Below, one piece after another: positions 15,992-24,474 of a stretch of DNA of 61,034 bases. Source of the stretch: Candidatus Poribacteria bacterium. GTDB taxonomy: Bacteria > Poribacteria > WGA-4E > WGA-3G. The stretch spans positions 27,400 through 88,433 of the forward strand of contig JAAXHL010000176.1 of NCBI GenBank assembly GCA_012270865.1, in the 5' to 3' direction. The position numbers and the translations under genes were made by a program. The number at the start of each line of letters is the position of its first letter. The stretch's first letter is position 1. The notes below the pieces were generated by a model that was given only the letters and a program-made list of their open reading frames with translations, was not told where the DNA came from and searched no databases.

Positions 15992-16010
15992 GATAATGAG
16001 ATTCGTTATC
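15992..16010. promoter_or_regulatory. Fur-box-like operator 1
   Basis: GATAATGAGATTCGTTATC matches 16 of 19 positions of the classical Fur box GATAATGATAATCATTATC and is itself palindromic at both ends. It lies across the start of transcription of P2. Confidence 0.8.
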
Positions 16011-16076
16011 ACTTTTTCGGAGCGGAATCTCTGGTATAAACATTTAGGATTTCACGTTCCACAAGGAATATAAATT

Positions 16077-16095
16077 GATAATGAGTCTCAATATC
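16077..16095. promoter_or_regulatory. Fur-box-like operator 2
   Basis: GATAATGAGTCTCAATATC, identical in 19 bases to operator 3 at 19092. It lies about 100 bases before the start of the small lipoprotein gene. Confidence 0.7.
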
Positions 16096-16147
16096 AATTT
16101 TCGCAAGTTGTTTTTTATATGAAGTTTCAAAAAATAAATCGGTAATT

Positions 16148-16175
16148 GGGCGGGGTTACAAACCCCGCCTGCAAG
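16148..16175. repeat. GCAG-type hairpin GGCGGGGTT/AACCCCGCC
   Basis: GGCGGGGTT-aca-AACCCCGCC followed by TGCAA. The same hairpin or a close variant recurs at 33121 (truncated), 51400 and 51590. It is one of the REP-like families with conserved flank and variable stem. Confidence 0.65.
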
Positions 16176-16191
16176 GGAGGACACCAGTCTC

Positions 16192-16455
16192 GTGCCCAAT
16201 ATGAAACCTGTCTCTATCGCATATAGAACTTTGTTGATCGTATTGATAATAGCAACCAGTTTGGCTTTTTCTGCTTGTGAGAGTGATCCTATACTCGCGC
16301 CACAATCCGAAGTTGCTGAAGAATCCGGCGGCAGTTACGGTAATACGAATCTACCTGTCGGTGGAACTAACAACTCGCAAAACGTCGCTCAAGATCAACA
16401 AAACGCTAAAACCGTAGATGATCGCACCACAATTACCAACCCTAAACGCTTTTAA
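16192..16455 (+). CDS. Small lipoprotein, first gene of the iron island
   Basis: An 87-residue secreted lipoprotein from a GTG start (GGGAGGA eleven bases upstream); an ATG at 16201 is an alternative. The lipobox is LAFSAC, with cysteine at about residue 29. The mature part is short, polar and asparagine/glutamine-rich with no recognisable domain. It is the first gene after two tandem promoters and two Fur-box-like operators, and ends 19 bases before the TonB-receptor start, so it is probably iron-regulated and cotranscribed with the receptor. Its function is not known. Confidence 0.7.
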   Translation: MPNMKPVSIAYRTLLIVLIIATSLAFSACESDPILAPQSEVAEESGGSYGNTNLPVGGTNNSQNVAQDQQNAKTVDDRTTITNPKRF

Positions 16456-16474
16456 AAGCACAGGAATAGAATCT

Positions 16475-18988
16475 ATGCATCTTTTTTTTACTAAAGTTTG
16501 CAAATTAGAAATATATGCACGAACAATACTGCTTCTAATCATTTTCACCCTCTTGTTAGGTATACCGGACCTTTGTCAAGGTTCGGCTGAAATTAGCGGT
16601 AGGGTAATTGATAAAGAGACAGCGCAACCCATTTCGGATGCCGTTGTTAGAATTAAATCGGATGGGCAGGTTTTAGGAGAGGTGACCACAGACCAAAATG
16701 GCAGCTTTCACCTTACCCAGGATGTTCAGGGCGAAAAACAGATGCAGGTTACTTCAATCGGGTATAACCGCTACAACGAAGTACTCACACTTGCCCCTAA
16801 TTCAACACACAATTTAGAGATTTCGCTGTCCAGTCAAACTTTCCAACTCGCCCCGATAGAAATTATCGGAAAATCATCGCGTAAGCATAGAAAACTTACA
16901 GGAACGATGAGCATGTTGGAACCGGAAACCGTTGACCTCATTAAACCGGTCGGAACACAAGAAATACTTGAAACTATCCCGGGTATTAACGGCTACGCAG
17001 ATGACGGCTTTGCTAACTCTCGCTTGAGTATTGGTATCCGAGGGTTAAACCCTCGTCGCAGTGCCCGCGTCCTTATATTGGAAGACGGCGTTCCAATACA
17101 ACCCGCCCTTTACATCTATCCGAATGCTTACTACAATCCACCAGCAGACCGGATCGATGCTGTTGAGGTGATTAAAGGGAGTGCCGCACTCCGATACGGA
17201 CCCCAGACAATGGGTGGACTTATCAACTACACAACACGAAAACCGGATGGGACAAAGGGGATAACAAATCAGTTAACAGCCGGGAACAACAGTTACTACA
17301 GCGCATTCTCGGAGTGGAGAGGTATCGGCGATCCCGAAAAAATTGTATCTGATGTCCAACTGCTCTACAAGCACGGGGACGGTTTTCGGGAAAATAACAC
17401 CTTCGATCAGGCAAATGGCACCGTGAAAACGCTCTTCCAATTGAGCGAGGAAAAAACGATCTATCTCAAACTAAACGCCAACTTTGAGAACTCAAACGCA
17501 ACGTATACGGGTTTAACAGAGTACTCCTTTGAAACCGATCCGAACTTCAATCCGAAAGCGCACGATAATTTCAAGATATTGAGAACTTCACTCGATCTGA
17601 TTTACACGAATAGAATCTCAACGAATCTCGTGAGTAATACAACGCTGTATACAAGCGTGTTTGATCGGCGATGGTGGCGTGAAGACGATATCTTCGTGCG
17701 TCCTGCAGCACTTGAGACCGGTAATCTGGTGCCTGTGCCATATTTCCAGACAGGTGACCTCGTCCGAATCGGCAATGGGGAGAGCAACTTCGGAATCCTC
17801 CGTACCTTCTACGTCGGCGGGATTGAACAGAATTATACCCTCAATCACAGAATCGCTGGAAATACAGGACGTGCTGAAGTCGGTGGTAGAATACATTGGG
17901 AACGCTTTATTGACGATAAGAAAACTGGGGACGCACCGGACGCGCGCGATGGTGTTTATTACACCGGCACCCCGGGTTCCGAAACGGATCCTGTGAAGAT
18001 TGTAGGGCAAAGCCACCATTACGAAACGATGGCTTTGGCACTTTACGCCAAGGAGCAGATAAGTTTTAGTAGATTGACGCTTACACCGGGATTGCGTTTT
18101 GAGGTATTTAAACAAGATCGCGTAGACCGGCTGCGCGGTTCAATACTCGCCGACAAGATCTCATCCGTCCTCTTGCCGGGTATTGGCGCGAACTACGAAC
18201 TTGGACAATTCAACCTCTTCGCCGGTATCCATCGCGGATATACAGCGCCCTCCAGTGGTGCACTGAAAATTACGAATTTCGGGCAGAACGTTGATACCGG
18301 TGGACTTGATCTCGAACCTGAAAAAAGCTGGAACATGGAACTCGGATTCCGGTCATGGATACCGGGCATTATCGTAGAAACCTCCGGCTTCCTAATTAAA
18401 GTCGAAGACATGGTCGCGGCTGGGCGCGGGACAGCTTTCAAAAATTTAGGAAAAGTCGATTTGTCAGGACTGGAGATGGCGATGACTTTCGGGATATCCG
18501 AATTCGTGTCCCTACTGCCAGACCTTAACCTCTCTTATACGTATCTCCAGACAAACATTGTTGACGGTATTGTGAAATCCGCTACGATTGCCGGGAATGT
18601 CGATGTAGACTTAAAGGGTAAGGAATTGCCTTATGCCCCACGGCATACTTTCATGGTCGGATTCGCGAAACGGATCGGGGACGTTCTCCGCATGCGAGCG
18701 GATATGCGGTTCGTTGATGAAGTCTTTACCGACTTTGAAAATATCAAGCGGACTTTTAATCGTGGAGATACCGGACCGATTCCGAGTTACACTATTGTCA
18801 ATGCAAGTATAGATTACAAACTAACTGAACGGTGGCAAGTATTTCTTACCGCCAAAAACATTTTTGATAACGTATATATCGGGTCACGGCTGCATTCAAA
18901 TGCTGGACAACCCGAAGCGAACCTCAGCTCGGGTATCCTCATTGGACCCAGACGACAGGTTCTTTTCGGTATTAAACAAGGGTTCTAA
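16475..18988 (+). CDS. FecA-like TonB-dependent outer-membrane receptor
   Basis: Outer-membrane receptor that would import an iron chelate using TonB energy. From ATG 16475 (CAGGAATAG upstream) it has 837 residues. Parts in order: signal peptide, a carboxypeptidase-regulatory-like domain (SGRVIDKETAQPISDAVVRI), the plug with IGIRGLNPRRSARVLILEDG, VPIQPALYIYPNAYYNPPAD and VEVIKGSAALRYGPQTMGGL, then the 22-strand barrel ending in GPRRQVLFGIKQGF. The NPRRS, LEDG and YGPQT-GG-xNY pattern is that of the FecA (ferric citrate) branch. A longer frame upstream of ATG 16475 is open but lacks a ribosome-binding site. Ligand is not certain; heme and siderophores are alternatives. Confidence 0.9.
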   Translation: MHLFFTKVCKLEIYARTILLLIIFTLLLGIPDLCQGSAEISGRVIDKETAQPISDAVVRIKSDGQVLGEVTTDQNGSFHLTQDVQGEKQMQVTSIGYNRYNEVLTLAPNSTHNLEISLSSQTFQLAPIEIIGKSSRKHRKLTGTMSMLEPETVDLIKPVGTQEILETIPGINGYADDGFANSRLSIGIRGLNPRRSARVLILEDGVPIQPALYIYPNAYYNPPADRIDAVEVIKGSAALRYGPQTMGGLINYTTRKPDGTKGITNQLTAGNNSYYSAFSEWRGIGDPEKIVSDVQLLYKHGDGFRENNTFDQANGTVKTLFQLSEEKTIYLKLNANFENSNATYTGLTEYSFETDPNFNPKAHDNFKILRTSLDLIYTNRISTNLVSNTTLYTSVFDRRWWREDDIFVRPAALETGNLVPVPYFQTGDLVRIGNGESNFGILRTFYVGGIEQNYTLNHRIAGNTGRAEVGGRIHWERFIDDKKTGDAPDARDGVYYTGTPGSETDPVKIVGQSHHYETMALALYAKEQISFSRLTLTPGLRFEVFKQDRVDRLRGSILADKISSVLLPGIGANYELGQFNLFAGIHRGYTAPSSGALKITNFGQNVDTGGLDLEPEKSWNMELGFRSWIPGIIVETSGFLIKVEDMVAAGRGTAFKNLGKVDLSGLEMAMTFGISEFVSLLPDLNLSYTYLQTNIVDGIVKSATIAGNVDVDLKGKELPYAPRHTFMVGFAKRIGDVLRMRADMRFVDEVFTDFENIKRTFNRGDTGPIPSYTIVNASIDYKLTERWQVFLTAKNIFDNVYIGSRLHSNAGQPEANLSSGILIGPRRQVLFGIKQGF

Positions 18989-19091
18989 TTCTGGCGCACA
19001 TTCAAAACGGGACAGGTTCAATCCATTTGGATATGTGTCTCGTTTTGGCAACGCGCCTATCAACGATTCACTAACAACAATCTTATTTATG

Positions 19092-19110
19092 GATAATGAG
19101 TCTCAATATC
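19092..19110. promoter_or_regulatory. Fur-box-like operator 3
   Basis: GATAATGAGTCTCAATATC, the same 19 bases as operator 2, ending just before the AAAGGAG ribosome-binding site of the DUF4856 gene. It indicates a separate iron-responsive control point inside the cluster. Confidence 0.75.
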
Positions 19111-19125
19111 TATAAAGGAGAAAAC

Positions 19126-20445
19126 ATGAATTACCTGACGAAAAAATACCAATGGCTCATCGTACTGCTAACTGTCGGATGCATATTTCTGTCTGCTTGT
19201 GGCGGCGACGAAGATACAGATGATGAAACATTGGATGGAGAAGCCGGTGCAATCGAAATCCCACAAGCGTATGTTTTTGACAGCCGCTTTGTAGAAGGCG
19301 AGAGCAGTGTCTCTTATTCAGGGCAGGTCGTACGCAACTTGCTATTGCAAGACCTGAAAGCTCTCACCGATAGTGTCGGAAAAAATGGCGCGCGTTCTGT
19401 GAGTGCACAGGATATGCTTAGACTGTATGAATACGATGACGCACTTAACCTCGAAACACTAACGACCACAGGTGCTCTCCCCGCACTCGAAAGCCATTAT
19501 TCGTCGCTTTCTACTGGGAAAAATCTTGTCGGTAAAATTTCTGATGAGCCGGTTATCGGCTATAACCGTCCGGCAGATGATTTAGTCCGAGAATGGTTCA
19601 ACGCTATTGCTGATAATTCACAGGACGCTGACAAACTCGGCACACCGATGGCTTATACCAGTGATGCTGGCGTTGATATGTCGCAGATGATTAATAAGGT
19701 ACTCATCGGTGCAGTGCCGTATTACCAAGCAACTGGTGTTTATCTTAACGGTCTGCTCGACCGCGATAACAGTGAAGGAAGAGATGGGACCGACCCGTAT
19801 ACGGCAATGGAGCACGGATGGGATGAAGCGTTTGGCTACTTCGGTGCCGCTCGCGACTACGCGCGCTACACGGATGATCAACTCGCCGGAAGTGTTGATA
19901 ATTTCACCTTCGATTCTAACGGAGACGGTAGTATCGACTTCAAATCGGAATACAACTTCGGGCTTTCGAGAAACGCTGCTAAACGAGATAAAGGTGGCTC
20001 AGGTGTCGATTTCACACAAGAAATTTTCAACGCGTTTCTCGCTGGCAGAACTGCAATCACCAATCAAGGATCGGTAGCAGACATTAGCGCACACCGACAA
20101 GCTGCATCGGAAGGGATGGAAAAGGTTATCGCCGCTACGGTTGTACATTACATAAATGATACGCTCAGTGATATGTCGAAGTTGGGTACACCAGATGAAA
20201 ACCGGGCTGACTTAAATAAACATTGGGCGGAGATGAAAGGTTATACCGTCGCGTTGCAGTACAATCCCTTCAGGTTGATTAATGATGGACAACTCGCTGA
20301 ATTACATGGTATTATGGGGGAAGCACCCGTATATGATGAACCGGGCAGCAATGGTTACCAAACCCAGGTTGCCAATTACGAGCGTGCTAAAGTTGTTCTA
20401 CAGGCAGCTTATGGATTCTCTAACGCGAATATGCAAAATTGGTAG
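19126..20445 (+). CDS. DUF4856 (imelysin-associated type) lipoprotein
   Basis: A 439-residue exported lipoprotein: lipobox IFLSACGG with cysteine near residue 26, then a DUF4856-type domain with YVFDSRFVEGESSVSYSGQV, EHGWDEAFGYFGAARDYARY and NGDGSIDFKSEYNFGLSRNA. Proteins with this domain occur beside imelysin-like peptidases, HmuY and TonB receptors in Bacteroidetes iron loci. A role in surface iron or heme acquisition is inferred from that. Start ATG 19126 follows AAAGGAG; an upstream ATG lies inside the Fur-box region and is rejected. Its own Fur-box-like operator sits at 19092. Confidence 0.82.
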   Translation: MNYLTKKYQWLIVLLTVGCIFLSACGGDEDTDDETLDGEAGAIEIPQAYVFDSRFVEGESSVSYSGQVVRNLLLQDLKALTDSVGKNGARSVSAQDMLRLYEYDDALNLETLTTTGALPALESHYSSLSTGKNLVGKISDEPVIGYNRPADDLVREWFNAIADNSQDADKLGTPMAYTSDAGVDMSQMINKVLIGAVPYYQATGVYLNGLLDRDNSEGRDGTDPYTAMEHGWDEAFGYFGAARDYARYTDDQLAGSVDNFTFDSNGDGSIDFKSEYNFGLSRNAAKRDKGGSGVDFTQEIFNAFLAGRTAITNQGSVADISAHRQAASEGMEKVIAATVVHYINDTLSDMSKLGTPDENRADLNKHWAEMKGYTVALQYNPFRLINDGQLAELHGIMGEAPVYDEPGSNGYQTQVANYERAKVVLQAAYGFSNANMQNW

Positions 20446-20458
20446 GCATCAATATAGC

Positions 20459-20567
20459 AGGACTTACGCAAATTGAGAAAATATTGGACATTTAGACGCA
20501 AAAAGTAGGAATTAACCCCCTAAATCCCCCTTATCAGGGGGACTTTAAGACGGAGTGCGTAAGTCCC
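20459..20567. mobile_element. AGGACTTACGCA element, type 1, copy b
   Basis: A 109-bp copy of the element, with right end AAGTCCC instead of AAGTCCT. Flanked by ATATAG-c on the left and ATATAG on the right, a perfect six-base duplication. It separates the DUF4856 gene from the glycosyltransferase gene. Confidence 0.88.
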
Positions 20568-20604
20568 ATATAGGTGGTTTTGAACCGCAAAGATGCCGTT
20601 TCAC

Positions 20605-20633
20605 AGGTAGGTACGCATAAAGCGTACCTACCA
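20605..20633. repeat. GTAG-type hairpin GGTACGC/GCGTACC
   Basis: GGTAGGTACGCATAAAGCGTACCTACC is a near-perfect palindrome with GTAG on one strand at each end. It is another stem variant of the REP-like hairpins. Confidence 0.55.
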
Positions 20634-20646
20634 CACTAACTAACAA

Positions 20647-22092
20647 ATGACGACGGAATTCAGAGTCTGGAGTATTGTATTAATCAGTTGTATAGGTTCT
20701 CGGTTGCTTAGCACTATCTACTATATTGAGGACTTAGATAGTCTCCGCTTCGCATTGAGTATGGTAGATTACGATGTCGCTAAGCTGCAACCGCATTTTC
20801 CGGCGTATCCTGTTTTCTGTGGTATTGCCAAACTCTTTTATGTACTTATTCGTCGCTATGCGTTAGCATTCTCACTCATTGGAGGATTATCAACTTTCTT
20901 CACAATCTTCTTTACGCTAAAGATTGCGAAGATTCAGAACACTACATTATTGGGGAAGATCGCTATCTTTGTGGTGTTCATGAACCCGTTGCTCTGGTTG
21001 ATGGGTAACCGCTATATGCCTGATGCGATGGGAGTTGCCTGTCTGTTGGCAAGTCTTTACTTTGCAACAGCACAAACGGAAAGTAAAACGGGTACATCAG
21101 GGTTACGTAATGCGGTTGGATTTTTTCTCGCTGGCATTCTGATGGGTATCCGACTCTCATATTTTCCGCTATTGATGCCTGCCCTGTTAATGCAGTTAAA
21201 ACACCGCGGTCGGTTAAAGTGCGTCATAGCAGGAACGGTGGGTATCCTTGTTTGGTTCATTCCACTGCTCTCAATGACCGGGTGGAATACACTGATAGCC
21301 GCCGCACAGACACAGAGCCACGGGCATTTTTCGGACTTCGGGGGTACTGTATCCACGCAACCTGAATTGTGGTTCCGATTTACAAAACTTTTTGAGAGCG
21401 TCTGGGCAGACGGGTTTGGACTCTATTGGCAAGGTCGGCACCTCATAACCGCTTGCACGGCTATTCTCTTAATCGGAATCGTCGCAGCCAACTGGCAAAC
21501 ATTGAAGAAGTGGACGACAGAAAAAGGCTTTAAAGTCAGTTCACTATTTTTCAATCCGATCTTTATCGGGTGTATTGTTTATCTCGTATGGATATTCTTA
21601 GGGCAAAATGTTATCCATAAAAGTCGACACGTTTTACCGTTGTTACCTTTTTTGTGCTTAGGTATTGCACTCGCTTGTAGTAAAATCATGGTACTATGGC
21701 GTAAATTTGGTTCCCCTTTCGCTTGGGGGACTGTTATCATCTTTTTTCTCTGTTACAGTTATGTTACGCTATATACTGTTGTCCAACACACAAAACCGAC
21801 AGCAATTGCCCAAGTCCACGAATATCTACGGGGCAAACAGTCCGAGCAGGACGGCAAACTGCATATTGTGTCCGTTCCACTGATTAAATACTACTTGGTC
21901 TCGCAAGCAATAGAAGCAGTCTATATACCTATTAAAAGCGAGGCAGACCTCGCCGAACTTGATCAATTGGAGACCGGATTCATTGTTATCGGAAGTCCAT
22001 TGCCAAACCGGATACCCAAAGTCGAAAAAGTATTCTACCACAACCCATACATGAATCGGATGTGGTCCGAAATCCCTCTATTTGTGTACTGA
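20647..22092 (+). CDS. Polytopic membrane glycosyltransferase (GT-C/ArnT-like)
   Basis: A 481-residue integral membrane protein with about ten hydrophobic helices. It has the N-terminal layout of GT-C transferases: an early acidic pair (EDLDSLRFAL near residue 28) in the first external loop, and HFPAYPVFCGIAKLFY near 51. A later WLMGNRYMPDAMGVACLLAS lies near 118 and a C-terminal soluble tail follows (about 395-481). Such enzymes use polyprenyl-phosphate sugars to glycosylate lipids or proteins in the periplasm. Acceptor and sugar are unknown. It is followed after 21 bases by an FAD-dependent oxidoreductase gene, likely the same operon. The pair sits inside the iron island without obvious functional link to it. 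Confidence 0.72.
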   Translation: MTTEFRVWSIVLISCIGSRLLSTIYYIEDLDSLRFALSMVDYDVAKLQPHFPAYPVFCGIAKLFYVLIRRYALAFSLIGGLSTFFTIFFTLKIAKIQNTTLLGKIAIFVVFMNPLLWLMGNRYMPDAMGVACLLASLYFATAQTESKTGTSGLRNAVGFFLAGILMGIRLSYFPLLMPALLMQLKHRGRLKCVIAGTVGILVWFIPLLSMTGWNTLIAAAQTQSHGHFSDFGGTVSTQPELWFRFTKLFESVWADGFGLYWQGRHLITACTAILLIGIVAANWQTLKKWTTEKGFKVSSLFFNPIFIGCIVYLVWIFLGQNVIHKSRHVLPLLPFLCLGIALACSKIMVLWRKFGSPFAWGTVIIFFLCYSYVTLYTVVQHTKPTAIAQVHEYLRGKQSEQDGKLHIVSVPLIKYYLVSQAIEAVYIPIKSEADLAELDQLETGFIVIGSPLPNRIPKVEKVFYHNPYMNRMWSEIPLFVY

Positions 22093-22113
22093 ACTTTGTA
22101 TGAGTGTAACATA

Positions 22114-23493
22114 ATGGACAGGACAAATCTTCATATACTCGGTGGCGGTCCCGCTGGATTGACGACCGGATACTACGCCAAGAAATATGGACTCTCCAAT
22201 TTCACCATCTTTGAAGCAGGTGAGAACGTTGGTGGGAACTGCCGGACGCTCAAGATCAGGGGCGTAGATTGCAGATATAGTTTTCTGCAGAGAGAGGATT
22301 TCCGATTCGACACCGGGGCACACCGCTTCCATGACAAAGACCCACAGGTTACTGAGGAGGTAAAAAGCCTACTCGGCGATGATTTATTACGGGTAACAGC
22401 ACCGAGTGAAATTTTTTTTGAGGGCGAATTCTACCGATTTCCGCTTCTGCTAAGCGACATCGCCCAAAAACTAAAAACCAAAACCTTACTAAAGATTGCG
22501 TCGGAGAAATTATATAATCGACACAGAAAACAGGCGAACAACTTCGCTGAATTCGCTGTTAACCAATACGGGCAAACGCTCGCTGAACGCTTTCTGCTTA
22601 ACTATTCTGAAAAGTTGTGGGGAGAACCGACGCACAAACTCTCTACCGCGATTGCCGGTAACCGACTTAAAGGATTGGATCTGTGGAGTTTCCTGCGTTC
22701 CACTTTACTCGGAACACCGCAAAATCCGACGCATTTAGATGGATCGTTCTTTTATCCAAAATACGGTATCGGGATGATTAGTGATAAATTGTGCGAATTC
22801 ATCGGTGATGAGCATATCAAATTGAACCATCGTATCCATCGGTTAATTCACAAAGATGGAAGGATTGAGCGTATTCGTATAGAAAATGCAGCGGAGAGAG
22901 ATAATACTGAGGTACCCGTCTCGACAGTGATTAATACACTACCGCTAACGCTTTCAATGCGAATGTTAGAGCCGCCCCCGCCCCCGGAATTTCTTGCAGT
23001 GGTGGATAGAATTAAATATCGAAACCTTTTACTTTCTGTTTTTTGCTTAAACCGAGATACTTTTTCGCGGAACGCTTCGATCTATTTTCCGAGTGAAGAA
23101 TTTCCGTTTACACGTCTGTATGAACCTAAAAATCGAAGTCCTTACATGACACCAAAAGGACAAACAGTCATCGTCTTAGAGCTTCCCTGCTACAGTGAAG
23201 ATGCCGTGTGGAATATGTCAGCAGAGACATTGAAAACGGAGGTATGGCGTGCATTGCAACGCGTTAAACCGATACCAGAAGAGGAGATTATCCACTATCA
23301 GAGTTATAAACTACCTTTCGCGTATCCTGTACTTGAAGTGGGGTTTGAGGAAAACGTGGCGCGCCTCGTCGCTTATTTTGAAACGTTTGAGAATCTGTAT
23401 CTGACTGGCAGGAGTTCGTTGTTCCGGTATCTGCACCTGCATGACCTATTTAAATCCGGGAAAGAGGTGATAGAACGGATTACATACGTTTGA
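22114..23493 (+). CDS. FAD-dependent amine oxidase/protoporphyrinogen oxidase-like protein
   Basis: A 459-residue flavoprotein. The dinucleotide-binding start LHILGGGPAGLTTGYYAKKY is followed by FEAGENVGGNCRTLKI, DTGAHRFHDKDPQVTEEV and a C-terminal NLYLTGRSSLFRYLHLHDLF. It has the fold of protoporphyrinogen oxidase, phytoene desaturase and UDP-galactopyranose mutase-like proteins. Versions next to membrane glycosyltransferases usually belong to surface polysaccharide or lipid pathways. A HemY-like role in heme synthesis is an alternative suggested by the surrounding heme genes, but the gene pairing argues against it. ATG 22114 is preferred to an upstream TTG at 22096. Confidence 0.75.
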   Translation: MDRTNLHILGGGPAGLTTGYYAKKYGLSNFTIFEAGENVGGNCRTLKIRGVDCRYSFLQREDFRFDTGAHRFHDKDPQVTEEVKSLLGDDLLRVTAPSEIFFEGEFYRFPLLLSDIAQKLKTKTLLKIASEKLYNRHRKQANNFAEFAVNQYGQTLAERFLLNYSEKLWGEPTHKLSTAIAGNRLKGLDLWSFLRSTLLGTPQNPTHLDGSFFYPKYGIGMISDKLCEFIGDEHIKLNHRIHRLIHKDGRIERIRIENAAERDNTEVPVSTVINTLPLTLSMRMLEPPPPPEFLAVVDRIKYRNLLLSVFCLNRDTFSRNASIYFPSEEFPFTRLYEPKNRSPYMTPKGQTVIVLELPCYSEDAVWNMSAETLKTEVWRALQRVKPIPEEEIIHYQSYKLPFAYPVLEVGFEENVARLVAYFETFENLYLTGRSSLFRYLHLHDLFKSGKEVIERITYV

Positions 23494-23495
23494 AC

Positions 23496-23525
23496 TTGAT
23501 AAATATAACACAAATTTTGTATAAT
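23496..23525 (+). promoter_or_regulatory. Candidate promoter upstream of the heme operon (distal)
   Basis: TTGATA, 18 bases, TATAAT, just after the stop of the FAD protein. It is weaker than the next promoter at 23590. Confidence 0.4.
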
Positions 23526-23589
23526 GCAAAAAATATTGCGATCCGCTATAGTCAAAATGAAGAAAAAAGCGAGAAAATTCAGAAAAAAT

Positions 23590-23618
23590 TTGACATTTAC
23601 TAACAAATATCGTATAAT
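23590..23618 (+). promoter_or_regulatory. Sigma-70 promoter of the heme operon
   Basis: TTGACA, 17 bases, TATAAT, full consensus. Fur-box-like operator 4 lies 56 bases downstream, so repression could act on elongation or on a further start site. Confidence 0.8.
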
Positions 23619-23673
23619 ATATGTGTTCAATAGTCTGATTGCCTATTAGGTCTGAATACGAACCTTCTAATAC

Positions 23674-23692
23674 GATAATGAGTCTCATTCTC
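23674..23692. promoter_or_regulatory. Fur-box-like operator 4
   Basis: GATAATGAGTCTCATTCTC, matching 15 of 19 positions of the Fur consensus. It shares its first 14 bases with operators 2 and 3. Confidence 0.75.
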
Positions 23693-23811
23693 AATTTATA
23701 AGGATGGTGTTCAGGCGTATCACTTTCCTCCGAGAGTGGTAATTAAGGGTAATGCTTACTAAAGGGGGGACAAATTATATCCGCTGCAGTATAGCATGTT
23801 CTTTATGGTTG

Positions 23812-23835
23812 GCGGGGAACAGGATACCCCGCCTC
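23812..23835. repeat. Hairpin GGCGGGG/CCCCGCC before operator 5
   Basis: GGCGGGG-aacaggata-CCCCGCC, a stem variant of the GGCGGGGTT hairpin family. It lies ten bases before Fur-box-like operator 5. Confidence 0.45.
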
Positions 23836-23844
23836 ACCATATAT

Positions 23845-23863
23845 GATAATGAGTTTCATTCTC
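23845..23863. promoter_or_regulatory. Fur-box-like operator 5
   Basis: GATAATGAGTTTCATTCTC, a one-base variant of operator 4, ending 14 bases before the monooxygenase start and abutting its AAGGAGAGG ribosome-binding site. Confidence 0.75.
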
Positions 23864-23877
23864 AATAAGGAGAGGTT

Positions 23878-24234
23878 ATGATAACTGTTGCAAACCGAAT
23901 CTATGTCGCACCTGAGTATCGAGATGAATTTGAGGGTCGGTTCCGAAACCGAGCACGTCTCGTTGACGGGATGCCGGGATTCATCTCTAATCAGGTACTC
24001 CGTCCTGTCAATGACGACGATCCGTACATCGTTTTTACACTCTGGGAAACGCGTAAGGATTTTGAAAACTGGGTAGAATCTGAAGAATTTCGGAAAGGTC
24101 ATGCACAATCCGGGACGTTGCCGAAAGAGGCGTTCACACAATCAAACAAACTCGAACTTCACGAGGTATTTCTTGATTCGACCCGTGCGGATCTGAAAGA
24201 AGAACCACGAGGGGGTCCCTTCAAGGTTCACTAA
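23878..24234 (+). CDS. IsdG/HmoA-like heme-degrading monooxygenase (ABM family)
   Basis: A 118-residue antibiotic-biosynthesis-monooxygenase fold protein. IsdG-type heme oxygenases use an Asn, a Trp and a distal or proximal His (N7, W67, H77 in IsdG); here N6 (VANRIYV), W65 (DFENWVESEEF) and H75 (RKGHAQSG) sit at equivalent spacing. It would open cytoplasmic heme and release iron. A GMPGFISNQVLRP core and a short tail complete it. It is the first gene after promoter 23590 and operators 4 and 5, ahead of PepSY, TonB receptor, HmuY and HmuTUV genes, which supports the heme role. Strong AAGGAGAGG. Confidence 0.85.
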   Translation: MITVANRIYVAPEYRDEFEGRFRNRARLVDGMPGFISNQVLRPVNDDDPYIVFTLWETRKDFENWVESEEFRKGHAQSGTLPKEAFTQSNKLELHEVFLDSTRADLKEEPRGGPFKVH

Positions 24235-24474
24235 AACGAAATAGCAGCAGAAAAAGCGACGCAAGAAACAGGACATGCTCCCAACTGCCAATTGTTAGCC
24301 AATGTCCACGTTTCTGAAGGAAATTATACATACGTCGATGACGAATCGACTGCCTTCCGCGTTTTATGGGCTGCTTACGCTTGTTTATTCGAGCGTATTA
24401 TACCCGATGCCTTTCCTGCTTTAATTAGGATACGCTATTAGCCTCACAATTGTCAAGCGAATCTGGGAGTTAAT
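24235..24474. other. Gene-free gap inside the heme cluster
   Basis: About 240 bases with no coding frame of note on either strand and no element of the repeat families. A short interrupted inverted repeat GGACAT...ATGTCC (about 24272-24311) is the only structure noticed. Confidence 0.4.

Noticed and set aside
22096..23493. FAD protein as HemY of the heme pathway
   Set aside because: It is paired with a membrane glycosyltransferase 21 bases upstream, and its N-terminal motifs are generic for the superfamily. Heme context alone is not enough.
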